Assembly: GCF_019056395.1 (NCBI RefSeq)
Contig: NZ_CP077639.1
Coordinates: 212,501-276,500, forward strand
Source: Terribacillus sp. DMT04
GTDB taxonomy: Bacteria; Bacillota; Bacilli; Bacillales; Amphibacillaceae
Length of the DNA stretch: 64,000 nt
Reading direction: 5' to 3'
Numbering within the stretch: the stretch's first letter is position 1; each line of letters opens with the position of its first letter. The position numbers and the translations under genes are program-made. The notes under the pieces were generated by a model. The model was not told the origin of the DNA. It searched no databases and saw only the letters and a list, made by a program, of their open reading frames with translations. Shown in pieces: positions 34,309-45,164 of the stretch.

Positions 34309-35148
34309 ATGTCTAAAAGGAAAAGAACATCTAAAGTCGAAAAGTGGATTAAAGAAGGTAGAGGAACTGGCAGTGGGGCAGATTATCAGCCATGGCTAAA
34401 AATTCAAGATGTTTCCTCACTAGGTCGGTCAACAAGATTAAAAGGTATAAAAACGGGCAGACAGCATGAGTTTTTATCAGACTTGGAACGAAACTACTTT
34501 TACTTGACTGAATTTTCAAATGGTATTACTGATATTCGTGAACAGTTTCCTCTATTACCACAAGAAGAAACGATTTTAATTGCAGAGGAACTAGGTATTA
34601 AACATCCTAAAGACCCCAAGACAGGAGAGTCTATTGTAATGACAACAGACTTCCTGCTAACTGTTAATAAAGGAAAAGAGATATTTGAAGTTGCTCGTAC
34701 TATCAAAATGAAAGATAAGCTAATGGATGAACGAGTGTTAGAGAAATTTGAAATTGAACGTGAATATTGGGATCGAAAAGGTATCCAATGGGGCATTGTA
34801 ACGGAAGAAGAAGTCGATAAAACAATGGCGAGAAATATTAGCTATATCCATGATTATTACGAAATCAATGATTACGATATGTTTCAACAGCTGAACGCTC
34901 AACATATTGAGGATTTGGCAATGTCTTTGTTAAATAGATTGCTAGATAGTTCAATAAGTATAAGAACCATTACGAATGAATTTGATATAGATACACACCT
35001 TCCAATTGGTAGTGGTGTTACAATTCTTTATCATTTGCTTGCTAGAAAAATTATTGTCATTGATATGCATAAACCAATAAATCTAGAGCAGTCAATTGAA
35101 ATTAAGTATATTGATGAAAGTAGCTTGAAGAAGGTGAAATATGGATGA
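34309..35148 (+). CDS. tnsA: Tn7-like transposase subunit TnsA
   Basis: This 279-residue endonuclease cuts the 5' ends of the transposon, so that with TnsB the element moves by cut-and-paste. Its fold is restriction-enzyme-like. Catalytic residues align with Tn7 TnsA: Glu in SDLERNYFY (about 60), Asp in MTTDFLLTV (about 115) and Lys in RTIKMKDKL (about 134), followed by the conserved DERVLEKFEIEREYW. The C-terminal half would contact TnsC. It overlaps tnsB by four bases (ATGA). The start lies right after a hairpin with a T run. Confidence 0.96.
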   Translation: MSKRKRTSKVEKWIKEGRGTGSGADYQPWLKIQDVSSLGRSTRLKGIKTGRQHEFLSDLERNYFYLTEFSNGITDIREQFPLLPQEETILIAEELGIKHPKDPKTGESIVMTTDFLLTVNKGKEIFEVARTIKMKDKLMDERVLEKFEIEREYWDRKGIQWGIVTEEEVDKTMARNISYIHDYYEINDYDMFQQLNAQHIEDLAMSLLNRLLDSSISIRTITNEFDIDTHLPIGSGVTILYHLLARKIIVIDMHKPINLEQSIEIKYIDESSLKKVKYG

Positions 35149-37301
35149 TTTATATTAATCAGGTTCTTCAATATGTTGTCGATTCTAAACGTATTCGTAT
35201 CATCGAAATAGAAGAGTCCCATGTTTTTATTGTAAATATTGATGGGATTAGTTCGATGCCGAAAAAGGAATTATATTCAAACCTCATAGCAGAGATTCAA
35301 CAAGAGGAATTGCTTGTGATTAGCGACCCATTTGCAAAAGTAATAAAAGATAGCGAATTAACCACCCGACAAATTCAGAAAAGAGATGAGGGTTGGTGGA
35401 TTATTCAGCGTTATTGTATAGAACACATGGAAGCATTGCTTCAAAAACGAGGTAGGGAAAAGAAAATAAAAGAAATTGCAGATGAGAGTGGAACAAGCTC
35501 TACAAGAATTAAGAAGTTACTGAGCCGATATTGGCAGCGTGGCATGAATAAAAACGCCATGTTACCTGACTACTCTAATTCAGGTGGTAAAGGTAAAACG
35601 AAAGCTTTAACGAAAGAAAAAGTTGGTCGTCCTAGAAGAGTAATTATAAATAATGAATATCAAACTGGTGTTAACATTACAGAAGAAGTAAAGGTCCAAA
35701 TTGAACACGTTATCAATAAGTACTACAGGAAAAAAAATAACTATTCATTGAAAGATGTCTATAATTTTATGCTACGTGATTTCTACTCTGATCGCTATAA
35801 AGAAAATGGCGAGCTGAAATACCGTATTTGGGATGTTACCCGAACTCCCTCATATCATCAGTTTTACTATTGGTTTAAAAAGCTTGAAGATCCAAAAAAA
35901 GATATTCAATTTCGTAAAAGTACGAAAGAGTATGAGTTGAAGCATCGTCCGATTTTAAGTAATTCTACATTGGAAACAAATGGTCCTGGGACTAGATTTC
36001 AGATTGACGCAACCATTGCGGATATATACTTAGTTAGTTCACTTGATGTGAATAAAGTAATTGGACGACCAGTTATTTATGCGATATTGGATGTATATTC
36101 ACGCATTATCACAGGTCTCTACGTTGGACTAGAAGGTCCATCTTGGGTTGGTGCAATGATGGCTTTAGATAATATGGTCGCAGACAAAGTAGAATTTTGT
36201 AAGCAATATGGTATTGATATTACATCTGAGCAATGGCCAACACATCATTTGCCTGAAGTTATTATTGCTGACCGAGGTGAGTTTGAAGGTTATTCGGTAG
36301 ACAACCTTATTAACAATTTAAATATTAAAATTGAGAACACTACAGCTTATCGCGGAGATTTAAAAGGAATTGTTGAAAGAAAGTTCCGGACATTTAACGG
36401 GAAGGTAAAGCAAAAAGCACCAGGAGCAATTCAAAAGGAATATCGGGAACGTGGTGATCAGGATTATCGTTTAAATGCCACGTTGAATTTAAAGGAGTTT
36501 ACGTCTCTTATTATTACAATGGCACTGCATCACAATCAAAAAGTCATTGATAAATACCCTGTTGAAAAAGAAATGGTTACAGAAGGGTTAGTTCCGACGC
36601 CGATTAATTTATGGAATTGGGGTATTCAAAATCGCACAGGAAGGCTAAGAACAATTGATAGAAATATTCTTCGCCTGAATGTTCTACCACGAGGAAAGGC
36701 GACAATTTCAAGAGCTGGTATCAAGTTTAAAAATCTCTTATATGGTTCTCAAAGAGCGATTGAAGAACATTGGTATTTGAAGTTGAAAAATAGAAGTGTA
36801 GAAGTTGTTTATGATCCACGAAACGTTGAAAAAATCTATATTCCCCACGATGACGGAATGGACTTTGAAACGTGTATTTTGTTAGAACCAAGTCAGCAAT
36901 ATAAAGAAGATTTCTTAGAAGAAATTGTCTTTCAACAACAACTTCGGAATGAACTAGAAGAAATAGAACGTAGAAATCAAATTCAACTCACAGTAAATAC
37001 AGATGCGGCAATGGAAGAAATCATTAAAAAAGCTGTGAGAAACAAAAAGCAATCTTACAATCAACCAACGAGTAAGAAAGCAAAAATAGCTTCTATTCGT
37101 GATAACAAGGATGTTGAAAAACTATTAAACCGTGAATCTGAAAAATTTGATTTATCACCTGATAAGGTTAGTAAATCAGCTGAAGTAATCGACTTCGCTA
37201 CAAAAGAGAAAATCGATGATAACACACCGAAGAAATCACCATCACGTCTAATGCAAAAGTTAAAGAAGAAACGAGATGAGGAATTTGGGAAAAACAAATG
37301 A
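35145..37301 (+). CDS. tnsB: Tn7-like transposase subunit TnsB (DDE)
   Basis: This 718-residue DDE transposase binds the end repeats and joins 3' ends to the target. N-terminal helix-turn-helix domains (about 80-130) precede a retroviral-integrase-like core. Catalytic residues are Asp in RFQIDATIADIY (about 288), Asp in IIADRGEFEGY (about 376) and Glu in LKGIVERKFRTF (about 411). A beta-barrel and a charged C-terminal tail for TnsC contact follow. Start and stop overlap neighbouring tns genes. All three acidic residues are intact, so activity is plausible. Confidence 0.97.
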   Translation: MIYINQVLQYVVDSKRIRIIEIEESHVFIVNIDGISSMPKKELYSNLIAEIQQEELLVISDPFAKVIKDSELTTRQIQKRDEGWWIIQRYCIEHMEALLQKRGREKKIKEIADESGTSSTRIKKLLSRYWQRGMNKNAMLPDYSNSGGKGKTKALTKEKVGRPRRVIINNEYQTGVNITEEVKVQIEHVINKYYRKKNNYSLKDVYNFMLRDFYSDRYKENGELKYRIWDVTRTPSYHQFYYWFKKLEDPKKDIQFRKSTKEYELKHRPILSNSTLETNGPGTRFQIDATIADIYLVSSLDVNKVIGRPVIYAILDVYSRIITGLYVGLEGPSWVGAMMALDNMVADKVEFCKQYGIDITSEQWPTHHLPEVIIADRGEFEGYSVDNLINNLNIKIENTTAYRGDLKGIVERKFRTFNGKVKQKAPGAIQKEYRERGDQDYRLNATLNLKEFTSLIITMALHHNQKVIDKYPVEKEMVTEGLVPTPINLWNWGIQNRTGRLRTIDRNILRLNVLPRGKATISRAGIKFKNLLYGSQRAIEEHWYLKLKNRSVEVVYDPRNVEKIYIPHDDGMDFETCILLEPSQQYKEDFLEEIVFQQQLRNELEEIERRNQIQLTVNTDAAMEEIIKKAVRNKKQSYNQPTSKKAKIASIRDNKDVEKLLNRESEKFDLSPDKVSKSAEVIDFATKEKIDDNTPKKSPSRLMQKLKKKRDEEFGKNK

Positions 37302-38970
37302 CATGGTTGTCTTAAAAGGAGAATTCGAAAGAAGCATCTATAAGGAACAACCTTTAAGTGAATATACCAACAATCCTTTCATCGAAGCCCTTCCACCGAT
37401 TTTTAGTGAAGATGATGTACTAGATAGATTTATGGTAACCCCACGAATTAAAGATCAAGACAAACAAAGTGCAATGAATATTCGTTATCACGTATTAAAA
37501 CGTGTAAGGAATTTTATTCAGCCGTTACCGATTCACTTTGAGGTAGAACGTCGATTGTCTACATTGATTCGAAGAGGGTATTTAGCACGAAATCCGTTAG
37601 ATATTACATTTCTAGAACGTGTTCGTGTGTTGCATGAATTGCGTGAGGAAGAGGATACATCCCATAAATATATTGATGAGCGACTGAATTATATTCGGTC
37701 AACTGCCGATAGCTTATCAATCATTGGTATTTCGGGAATTGGTAAAACAACGGCAATTGAACGTCTTTTACTTATGTATCCACAAGTGATCAAGCATGAA
37801 GAATACAAAGGGCAACCGTTTAATCGAACTCAAATTGTTTGGCTTAAAATTGATTGCCCATATGATGGAAGTTTATCTACACTTTGCAAAAGCTTTTTCA
37901 AAGCAATTGATGATTTACTAGGTACTCGATATCTAGAAAAGTATGGCTATTTAAACCGTGTAACATCGACCATGTTGTTGCACATGACATCATTAGCAAG
38001 TATGTATGGCATTGGTGTTCTAGTGATTGATGAAATCCAGCACTTACTACATTCAAAAAATGATCAGGAGGAGATGTTGAATTTTTTTGTAACACTGTCC
38101 AATACAGTTGGGATTCCCACCGTCTTGATTGGTACTTCTAAGGCAGAAAAGCTATTTAAAGGGAACTTTAGGCAGGCAAGAAGGGCTGCAAGTGATGGAG
38201 CAATTATTTGGGATCGTATATCGGAGGATAGTGAAGAATGGGAGTTTTTCCTAGAAACCCTATGGGAATTACAGTGTTTAAAAACTTATTCTGAACTTAC
38301 TGAGGAACTAAAGAAGGCATTTTATTATGAATGCCAAGGAATTACTGCTGTTGCTGTGAACCTATTTATTTTAGCGCAAGAACGAGCATTATTTGATGAG
38401 GATAACCCAAATGAAACCATTACACCACAAGTATTAAAAAAGACTGCGAAAGGAGATATGCAAACGATTCAACCAATGATGACAGCTATTCGGACGGACA
38501 ATTGGGCTGACATGATAAAATATGAAGATATCATGATCAACCTAGATGAAGCCATGCTGAATCATAAACGAGAGACAGAAATGGAAGGACGTATTCGCGA
38601 GGCTTTTAAAGAACGCCAAAATACAATTGAATACAAACGAAAAGATACAATTGAAAACTTAAGTGTTGAAGTTGCCTCTTTAGGCATTTTTGATAGTTTA
38701 AAAGAAAAAGATATTAAAAAAATTGTAGAAAATATAGTAGAAGAAAATCCAATAGATACGGAGTTTCTTCAACTTAAATCAGATGTGATTCAGCAGGCTA
38801 TTGCATTAAATCAACAAAAGAAAGAGCAAAAAGCAAAGGCAAATGTGAAAAAGGCAGAGGTTCTACCATTACTTAAGCTAAGAGAGCGAGCATTGGACAA
38901 AAAACAACATCCACATGAATTATTGAAGGCAAACGGGTACATTAAAAATCCTTTGGAGGAATTCTATTAG
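37276..38970 (+). CDS. tnsC: Tn7-like AAA+ regulator TnsC
   Basis: This 564-residue AAA+ ATPase links target selectors (TnsD or TnsE) to the TnsAB transposase. Walker A is GISGIGKTTAIERLL (about 153) and Walker B is GVLVIDEIQHLL (about 250), followed by a sensor IGTSKAEKLF. The C-terminal third is charged and helical and probably contacts TnsA/TnsB. The ATG at 37276 overlaps tnsB by 26 bases; a later start cannot be excluded. It also would give target immunity. Confidence 0.96.
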   Translation: MRNLGKTNDMVVLKGEFERSIYKEQPLSEYTNNPFIEALPPIFSEDDVLDRFMVTPRIKDQDKQSAMNIRYHVLKRVRNFIQPLPIHFEVERRLSTLIRRGYLARNPLDITFLERVRVLHELREEEDTSHKYIDERLNYIRSTADSLSIIGISGIGKTTAIERLLLMYPQVIKHEEYKGQPFNRTQIVWLKIDCPYDGSLSTLCKSFFKAIDDLLGTRYLEKYGYLNRVTSTMLLHMTSLASMYGIGVLVIDEIQHLLHSKNDQEEMLNFFVTLSNTVGIPTVLIGTSKAEKLFKGNFRQARRAASDGAIIWDRISEDSEEWEFFLETLWELQCLKTYSELTEELKKAFYYECQGITAVAVNLFILAQERALFDEDNPNETITPQVLKKTAKGDMQTIQPMMTAIRTDNWADMIKYEDIMINLDEAMLNHKRETEMEGRIREAFKERQNTIEYKRKDTIENLSVEVASLGIFDSLKEKDIKKIVENIVEENPIDTEFLQLKSDVIQQAIALNQQKKEQKAKANVKKAEVLPLLKLRERALDKKQHPHELLKANGYIKNPLEEFY

Positions 38971-38981
38971 GAGGTAATTCA

Positions 38982-40850
38982 ATGCTGCCATTCTTTACAG
39001 ATCCTTACCCAGATGAGTTGATTTATTCGGCGATTGCCCGTTACCACTTTTACAGTGGAAATATTAATTATAAAGATACGTTGGAAGAGGTATTTCAAAG
39101 TCGCTCTGTGATACCGAGTGTAGAGATTGGTAGCCATTTTCATGCCTTTGTCCAACAGATGGGAAATCATTATTTAGTGGAGAATTTGTTAGCGAAACAT
39201 ACCATTTACCCGTTTTATGCCCCGTTTCTTTCCAAACAGCGACAGCAAAAGATTATGCAGGACGTCCAAGGTGATGGCAGAGGTCTGTACACAAGGTTAG
39301 GTATGGTTGCAGGAGGTATTTGTAAGAAAGATGGATTATACTATTGTCCGCAATGTGCACAGTCTGATATTGATAACTACGGTGAACCATACATACATAG
39401 GGAACACCAATTGCAAGGTATAGATTTGTGTGCACATCATTATTTACAACTGAAAAAATATCCAGAAGACTTTACCGAGCAAAGTAGAATCAAATTTATT
39501 CGGTTTGAGGCAAAAAGAATGGATTTTTCTATTCTACAGGAAGTGAAATTTTCTGATCGTTTTGATATTCAAGTCAAGCTAGCAAAAATGGCATATCAAT
39601 TATTAAATATTGGTATAAATGCAATCTCACGGGAGGATATCTTTAAAAGGTACCGATTGCTCCTCAGAGAGAAGAATTTACTTACTACATCAAATCGAAT
39701 AAGACAAAAGGAGTTATTTGATGCATTCCAGGCAAAGTTCCCAAAAGGGTACTTAGATAGCTATGATTCGGCTTTAGTTGAGGAAGATGAATATAATTGG
39801 TTAAAGGTACTAACCCGTAATAAAAGGCGTCATGTGCACCCTTCGCGTCATCTATTTCTATTATACTTTTTAGATAGTGATATAGAGGAGCTTTTGGATA
39901 TTGGAGAAGATGAAGGTCCTTTTGGTAAAGGTCCATGGCCATGCCTAAATAAGGCTGAAGACCATTATAGGCAACTGGTAATCCAAAATGTAACGATTAC
40001 TAGGGATTTTAAATCAATTGCCCCCATTGGTACGTTTAAGTGTTCCTGTGGCTTCACTTATGCTAGAAAGGGTCCTGATAAATCGAATGAAGATAAATAC
40101 CGTATTGGTCGTATAAAAGCTTTTGGGGATGTCTGGATGGATAAATTAAAAGTCCTAGCAAACAATGGGGATCTTAGCATAAGGGCAATAGCTGAAATAC
40201 TCGGCGTTGATTCTAAGACAGTAAAAAAGTATTCATCCATGGATGGGCAAAACGAAAAGGCTAAAAGTAATGAAACTTCTCCATTGTTACTGCGATACCG
40301 TGAGCAACTACTTAAAGGAATAAAGCGATATCCTAATGAATCAAGAACTCAAATTAGAAGGTGCTTTCAAAAGGAATATACCTACTTGTATCGCCATGAT
40401 AAGGAATGGTTATTTAAACAGTTGCCTAACATTCGGACAATGGGGAAACCAAAAGCAAGTGTGGATTGGGAAGCCCGTGATCTTCAATATTTCTCAAAGG
40501 TGAAAGAACTTTACAAAGAACTTATTATGCTAGGTAAGCCTGCTCGAATTACTATTTCGATTATTGGAAAACGTCTTGGAATATTATCGAACTTAGAAAA
40601 ACATCTTCATAAGCTGCCACAAACTAAACAGTTTCTTGATGAAATTACAGAAACGGTACAGCAATTCCAAATTAGACGTTGTTGTAAAGTTATAGATCAA
40701 ATGTTGCGGGAGCAAGAACCTGTAAGGCCATGGAAGGTGCAACGAATTGGTGCTGTCAAATCACATCATTTTCGTGAAATAAGACCACATTTAGAGTCAT
40801 ATATACAAATGAAACAGGAAGTGGACGATTATGAGTGCACAACAAGTTAA
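38982..40850 (+). CDS. tnsD: Tn7-like target selector TnsD (TniQ family)
   Basis: This 622-residue protein recognises the end of glmS and recruits TnsC. The N-terminal TniQ region (PFFTDPYPDELIYSAIARYH) is followed by a zinc-binding cluster, CPQCAQ then HREHQLQGIDLCAHH. A second CSCGF motif lies near residue 350, and a helix-turn-helix follows (LSIRAIAEILGVDSKTVKKY). Its presence agrees with insertion exactly at attTn7. GGAGG lies 7 bases before the ATG, 11 bp after tnsC. Confidence 0.95.
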   Translation: MLPFFTDPYPDELIYSAIARYHFYSGNINYKDTLEEVFQSRSVIPSVEIGSHFHAFVQQMGNHYLVENLLAKHTIYPFYAPFLSKQRQQKIMQDVQGDGRGLYTRLGMVAGGICKKDGLYYCPQCAQSDIDNYGEPYIHREHQLQGIDLCAHHYLQLKKYPEDFTEQSRIKFIRFEAKRMDFSILQEVKFSDRFDIQVKLAKMAYQLLNIGINAISREDIFKRYRLLLREKNLLTTSNRIRQKELFDAFQAKFPKGYLDSYDSALVEEDEYNWLKVLTRNKRRHVHPSRHLFLLYFLDSDIEELLDIGEDEGPFGKGPWPCLNKAEDHYRQLVIQNVTITRDFKSIAPIGTFKCSCGFTYARKGPDKSNEDKYRIGRIKAFGDVWMDKLKVLANNGDLSIRAIAEILGVDSKTVKKYSSMDGQNEKAKSNETSPLLLRYREQLLKGIKRYPNESRTQIRRCFQKEYTYLYRHDKEWLFKQLPNIRTMGKPKASVDWEARDLQYFSKVKELYKELIMLGKPARITISIIGKRLGILSNLEKHLHKLPQTKQFLDEITETVQQFQIRRCCKVIDQMLREQEPVRPWKVQRIGAVKSHHFREIRPHLESYIQMKQEVDDYECTTS

Positions 40851-42363
40851 AATTAAGTGGCCATTCGGAAAAGGAGAAAGAGCAAGACTAATTTGGATTG
40901 GCGATCCATTCCGTTATGAAAACAAAATAATGATATATGCATACTTCCGGGCAAAGAGAGTAACAGAAAAAATACTATTGGACTGGGGTACATTGCCTTG
41001 CTTAGCCATCCAGCATTTTTATAGTGACGGAGTGATTACCACAAGTCAGCCACCGCAAGGAGCACGGGAAGTAGATATTACAATTGACCCAAATAAAGTT
41101 AAGTATTACGAGAGGTCATGGAACATCCAAGGTATTGATGACCCTTCAACTTCTCGCAGCTTCATTTTCTTCTTCGATGGCAGGAATGTCATTCTGCCAG
41201 TCATTGAAGTGCTGCGAAGTATATTAGCGCCAAATAGTTTTCTTTTGTATCGTTTGTTTGAATCAAATTCATTTCCTCAGTATTTTACTGAAACATATGA
41301 ACCAAATAAAATTCATCTTAGCTTTTCGTCATTATTTGAGTTGAAGTACACCAAATCAGCATTTATTTATCAATTAGTTTGGTTACTAACCAACCGTGAT
41401 TTGCGACAAACCTATGAAAGTATTTCCTTCAACTGGTTGCAGGAACAGGCATTGAAGTTTAAATGGAAATTTACAGAACCAATCACTGTGACTGCTCGTG
41501 TAAAGGAGAAAGATAATACATGGACGGTTTTACAAATTGTTAATGTAAAAAATAAGCATATTCCATATGAAAATATCTCGATTTCACATCCAGAAATACA
41601 AGATAAAGAGAAGTCGAAAGAAGCAAAGAAATATACATATCGTTCCCTAAATAAAAACGGTGACAAAATAGGCTTTACATTAGATGAACAAGTTGACGGA
41701 TCCGCAGAGGATTTTGATTTTGTGCAAATGAATAAGTTGAGACATGAATATACATCGGTGCCAAAAGTCAAACGGGTAAAACGTGGGATTTCCAAGCAAC
41801 GAACAGAAGAAGACGAAAATACAAAAAAATACTATGGCGAAAATAGGTCTATTCGTTCTACAGCAGACAGTGGTGGGCAGCACTTGGCAAGAGGTTTGGA
41901 ACATCAAATGCTGTACGAAGTCCAAGCTCAAGGGGAGTTGCGGAGTTTTATTAATGTCTTAAAGATATTGGAACAATCCCTGGAAGTCAAAGCAATTCGA
42001 GCATTTACTGATGTGTTACCGTGGAGCTTAGGAGAGAGAAAATTCACTAAGTTAAGTGACGGCATTACCAAAAGGAGTTATGTAGTTGCAGAAGTATTTA
42101 TGATGAATGGGGGACGGTTCAATATTATAGAGGTAGAACGTGAGCATCGTTCCTTATCAACACTTATTTTATCCTCGCCTACCAAACAAGATTGGAGTAC
42201 GATCTATAATCATGTACTTATGGATCTTGTCAATGCCAGTGGGTCATGGACTGGTAACTCATTAAGATCTATTGAAACTAAAGGAATTAGTATTGTTAAA
42301 GCAAGACATAGTAGTAAAGGAATTCAACATAGAGCAAGAATTTTACTAAGTAAAGTCTTGTAA
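40831..42363 (+). CDS. tnsE: Tn7-like target selector TnsE
   Basis: This 510-residue protein resembles TnsE in place and length (Tn7 TnsE about 540). TnsE guides transposition to replicating DNA, often conjugal plasmids, through the sliding clamp. The C-terminal domain (about 350-510, including GQHLARGLEHQMLYEVQAQG and NIIEVEREHRSLSTLIL) is the conserved part. It overlaps tnsD by 20 bases. With both TnsD and TnsE the element has the two classical Tn7 routes: a safe chromosomal site and spread by plasmids. Confidence 0.85.
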   Translation: MSAQQVKIKWPFGKGERARLIWIGDPFRYENKIMIYAYFRAKRVTEKILLDWGTLPCLAIQHFYSDGVITTSQPPQGAREVDITIDPNKVKYYERSWNIQGIDDPSTSRSFIFFFDGRNVILPVIEVLRSILAPNSFLLYRLFESNSFPQYFTETYEPNKIHLSFSSLFELKYTKSAFIYQLVWLLTNRDLRQTYESISFNWLQEQALKFKWKFTEPITVTARVKEKDNTWTVLQIVNVKNKHIPYENISISHPEIQDKEKSKEAKKYTYRSLNKNGDKIGFTLDEQVDGSAEDFDFVQMNKLRHEYTSVPKVKRVKRGISKQRTEEDENTKKYYGENRSIRSTADSGGQHLARGLEHQMLYEVQAQGELRSFINVLKILEQSLEVKAIRAFTDVLPWSLGERKFTKLSDGITKRSYVVAEVFMMNGGRFNIIEVEREHRSLSTLILSSPTKQDWSTIYNHVLMDLVNASGSWTGNSLRSIETKGISIVKARHSSKGIQHRARILLSKVL

Positions 42364-42492
42364 CCGTTGATGATATTTTTAAAATAGAGGTTTACTAACT
42401 TTCAACAATTTTACTTAAATGGTACATTTTACAGGATTTGAAGATTTGGAATTAAAGAGTTGAAAATATATTTAAAACAAGGGGGAAGATTA

Positions 42493-45134
42493 ATGTCCAA
42501 GGCATTAAGAGAGTATAAACAATTTCTAAAGAAATACGCAGGGGATTTGTCTAATTATGAAATGAAATTGGCAAGGATTATTTTAGACAATTTTACTTCT
42601 ATTGAAAAATCTAGTAGCGCTGGGGGAAGAAGGGGTAAACTTATCGCTAGTTTAGTAACCGAGCATGGTGATTCAGTCGATGGAGAGTTTTTATTAGATG
42701 AAACCTCTGAAGCAATAACTGAAGATCAAATCAATCGTCTTTCAAAATTAACTGTAAAAAACTTTAGGGGATTCTCTGATGAACATATCTTTGAATTTAA
42801 AAAACCCTATACTTTTGTTTACGGTCCTAATGGAAGTGGAAAATCGAGTTTCTGTGAAGCCCTTGAATATGCACTTTTAGGGACAATTCATGAAGCGGAT
42901 GCAAAGCGAATTGGCCTTGATAAATATATTAAGAATGCATATACAGGGCAATCCGAACTGCCTATTTTGAAAGGTGTAAATTCGAAGGATAGTCAAGTTG
43001 TTGTACATCCAATGCCCCAAGTTAATGAATTTTGTTTTATAGAAAGAAATCGTATAGAAGGGTTTGCCCGAGTCTCCGCTAATTCACCACAGGCTCAGCA
43101 ACAACGACTTGCTGCTTTATTTGGATTAGAGGATTTTAATACCTTTGTTGCGAATTTTAATGAATGGTTTGATAATTACCTTGATTGTGAAGGAAAGCTT
43201 GCAAAGAAACTTTCTGAAGAAGAGAAGAAAATCGAATTACATAAACAATATATAGAAACTTTGCCTCAAAAAAGAGAAGAGGTACAGCAACAGACAGATG
43301 AATTACTTAGCAAGTATCCTGATGTTAATACTTTAGAAGAATTAAAAGAAAATTTATCAGGAACGGAAGAGGCAGAGGGACTTGTACAAAAAAATAATGC
43401 ACGAATTGCGAGTTTAGGGAATTTAAAAAGTATACCAGACCCTGGTATTGAAAAGTTGATGGAAAGTACCCAACGTGTAGACTCGCTAATAAAAGAGCGT
43501 AATGAGGCAATGGAGTCTTTACAGGATTATAAAGATCAAATATCTTTAAAGGATCTGTATACCGCTATTTTACAAAATAAAGATAAATTTCATGATGTTT
43601 GTCCAGCGTGTGAATCAGAGTTATATATAGACGGGAATCTTGCAGTTCCTTTAAACCCTTATTCCCATGCCGCTAAGAAAGTACAAGAATTTGAGATAGC
43701 TATAAAACTTGAAACAAGAGTAACTGAAATAGATAAGCAGATACCTAAAGAACTCACGTTTCTTGAAACCAAACTCACGCATATTTTAACGCTTGTAGAA
43801 TCAATAGAATTCCCAAAAAAAGATACCATTGACGCTTTAAATCAACAGATATTGGATGCCAAGGAAGTTGAACAAAATTTAAGTGATGCAATAGCAACGA
43901 CTATCTATTATTTTGATGTTTTTAATGATTTTAAAGAACATCTGATTATTTACAACAAAAAAGTCACCGAAGCTGAGGATGAAATTAAAAATCTAAAAGC
44001 GGAAAATAGACGATTAGACGAAGTTCTAGAAGAGCTATCGAGAATTCGGACAAGAATAGAATCTATCAATGAAGGTGAAAAGAAGGCAAATGAAGCTGTG
44101 GAGAAATTTACCCAAGAAAACAAAGAATTAATTAAGCAGGTTGAAAAGGAAAAGCTGTTAGTAGCACGTAATTGCCAATACCATGATGCATATGTTTTAC
44201 TAAAAGCCCGTTTAGTAGAATATAACCGTCAGTTACCATCCGTTTTGGCATCTAACTTGAATGCTAAAACAATGGAGTTTTATAACGCAATCAACAGATA
44301 TGATCATCCGTATGATCTTTTGGAAGGGATCAATCTCCCTTCTAGTTCTGGCGAAAAGATAGAAATCCGCTTTAAAAATGGAGGAAACTTAAATGCATTA
44401 CATGTTTTAAGTGAGGGGCATATAAGGTGCTTGGGTCTATCTATCCTCTTAGCCAAGAATGTACAGGATAATTTACCAATACTTATATTTGATGATGTGG
44501 TAAACGCAATTGACGATGAGCACAGGCGAGGAATTATTGAAACTATATTGGAGAATGATTATATAAGTGATAAGCAACTTATTATTACTACTCACGGAGA
44601 AGAATTTGTAAAACAATTAGAAAATAATATCTCTAAAAAGGATTATGAAAAAAAGGTAACACGAATAGACTTTCTTAAAACAGATGAACCAAAGAAAATT
44701 ACAGTGAAATTAAATCTATCACGAAATTATTTAGTCCTTGCTCAACAAAGGTTAGAAGAAGGTCAACTTCGTGATAGTTTAGCGAACGGACGGAGAACAC
44801 TTGAAAACTTAATGAATAAACTTTGGAAAAGTTAGCGAAAAAATACAACGTTCAATTAAGTGTAGCAATGCGATCTCCCGAGAGACCGCCGGAATTAATG
44901 TCAACTGCTCAAGCGCTAAGAAAATTTATTTCCAAGCATACAATAGATGGATATGAAAATGTGGTTTCATCACTGGAGGTTTTGTTGGGGATGGAAAGCA
45001 AGCATCCTTTCGAATGGAACTATCTTAATAAAGGAACGCATGAAGAGGAGAGAATGGAAGAATTTGATAGGACAGTTGTCAAAGACATGATAGAATTATT
45101 AGAACAAATTGATGATACTATAATGAACAGATAG
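42493..45134 (+). pseudogene. SMC/RecF-like AAA ATPase, C terminus frameshifted
   Basis: The main frame (42493-44835, about 780 residues) has an N-terminal cap, then Walker A VYGPNGSGKSSFCEALEYAL (about 110). Long coiled coils flank a zinc-hook-like CPACESEL (about 380). ABC signature and Walker B regions are LSEGHIRCLGLSILLA and PILIFDDVVNAIDDEHRR, with ITTHGEEF after them. This is the layout of RecF/Rad50-like overcoming or defence ATPases. The frame stops at LMNKLWKS, while the next frame (from about 44823) continues with KLAKKYNVQLSVAMRSPERP to 45134. One A lost from the run TGGAAAAG explains this; the intact protein would have about 880 residues. ATG 42493 follows AAGGGGGAAGA. It may be a defence or repair factor carried by the transposon; the ATPase part could still function. 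Confidence 0.75.
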
Positions 45135-45164
45135 GTTGGTTTATTGAAATAAAATACTTAACAT

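Noticed and set aside
44823-45134. A separate small gene after the SMC-like ATPase
   Set aside because: It would need a TTG start without ribosome binding site, and its sequence continues the ATPase C terminus in register, so a frameshift explains it better.
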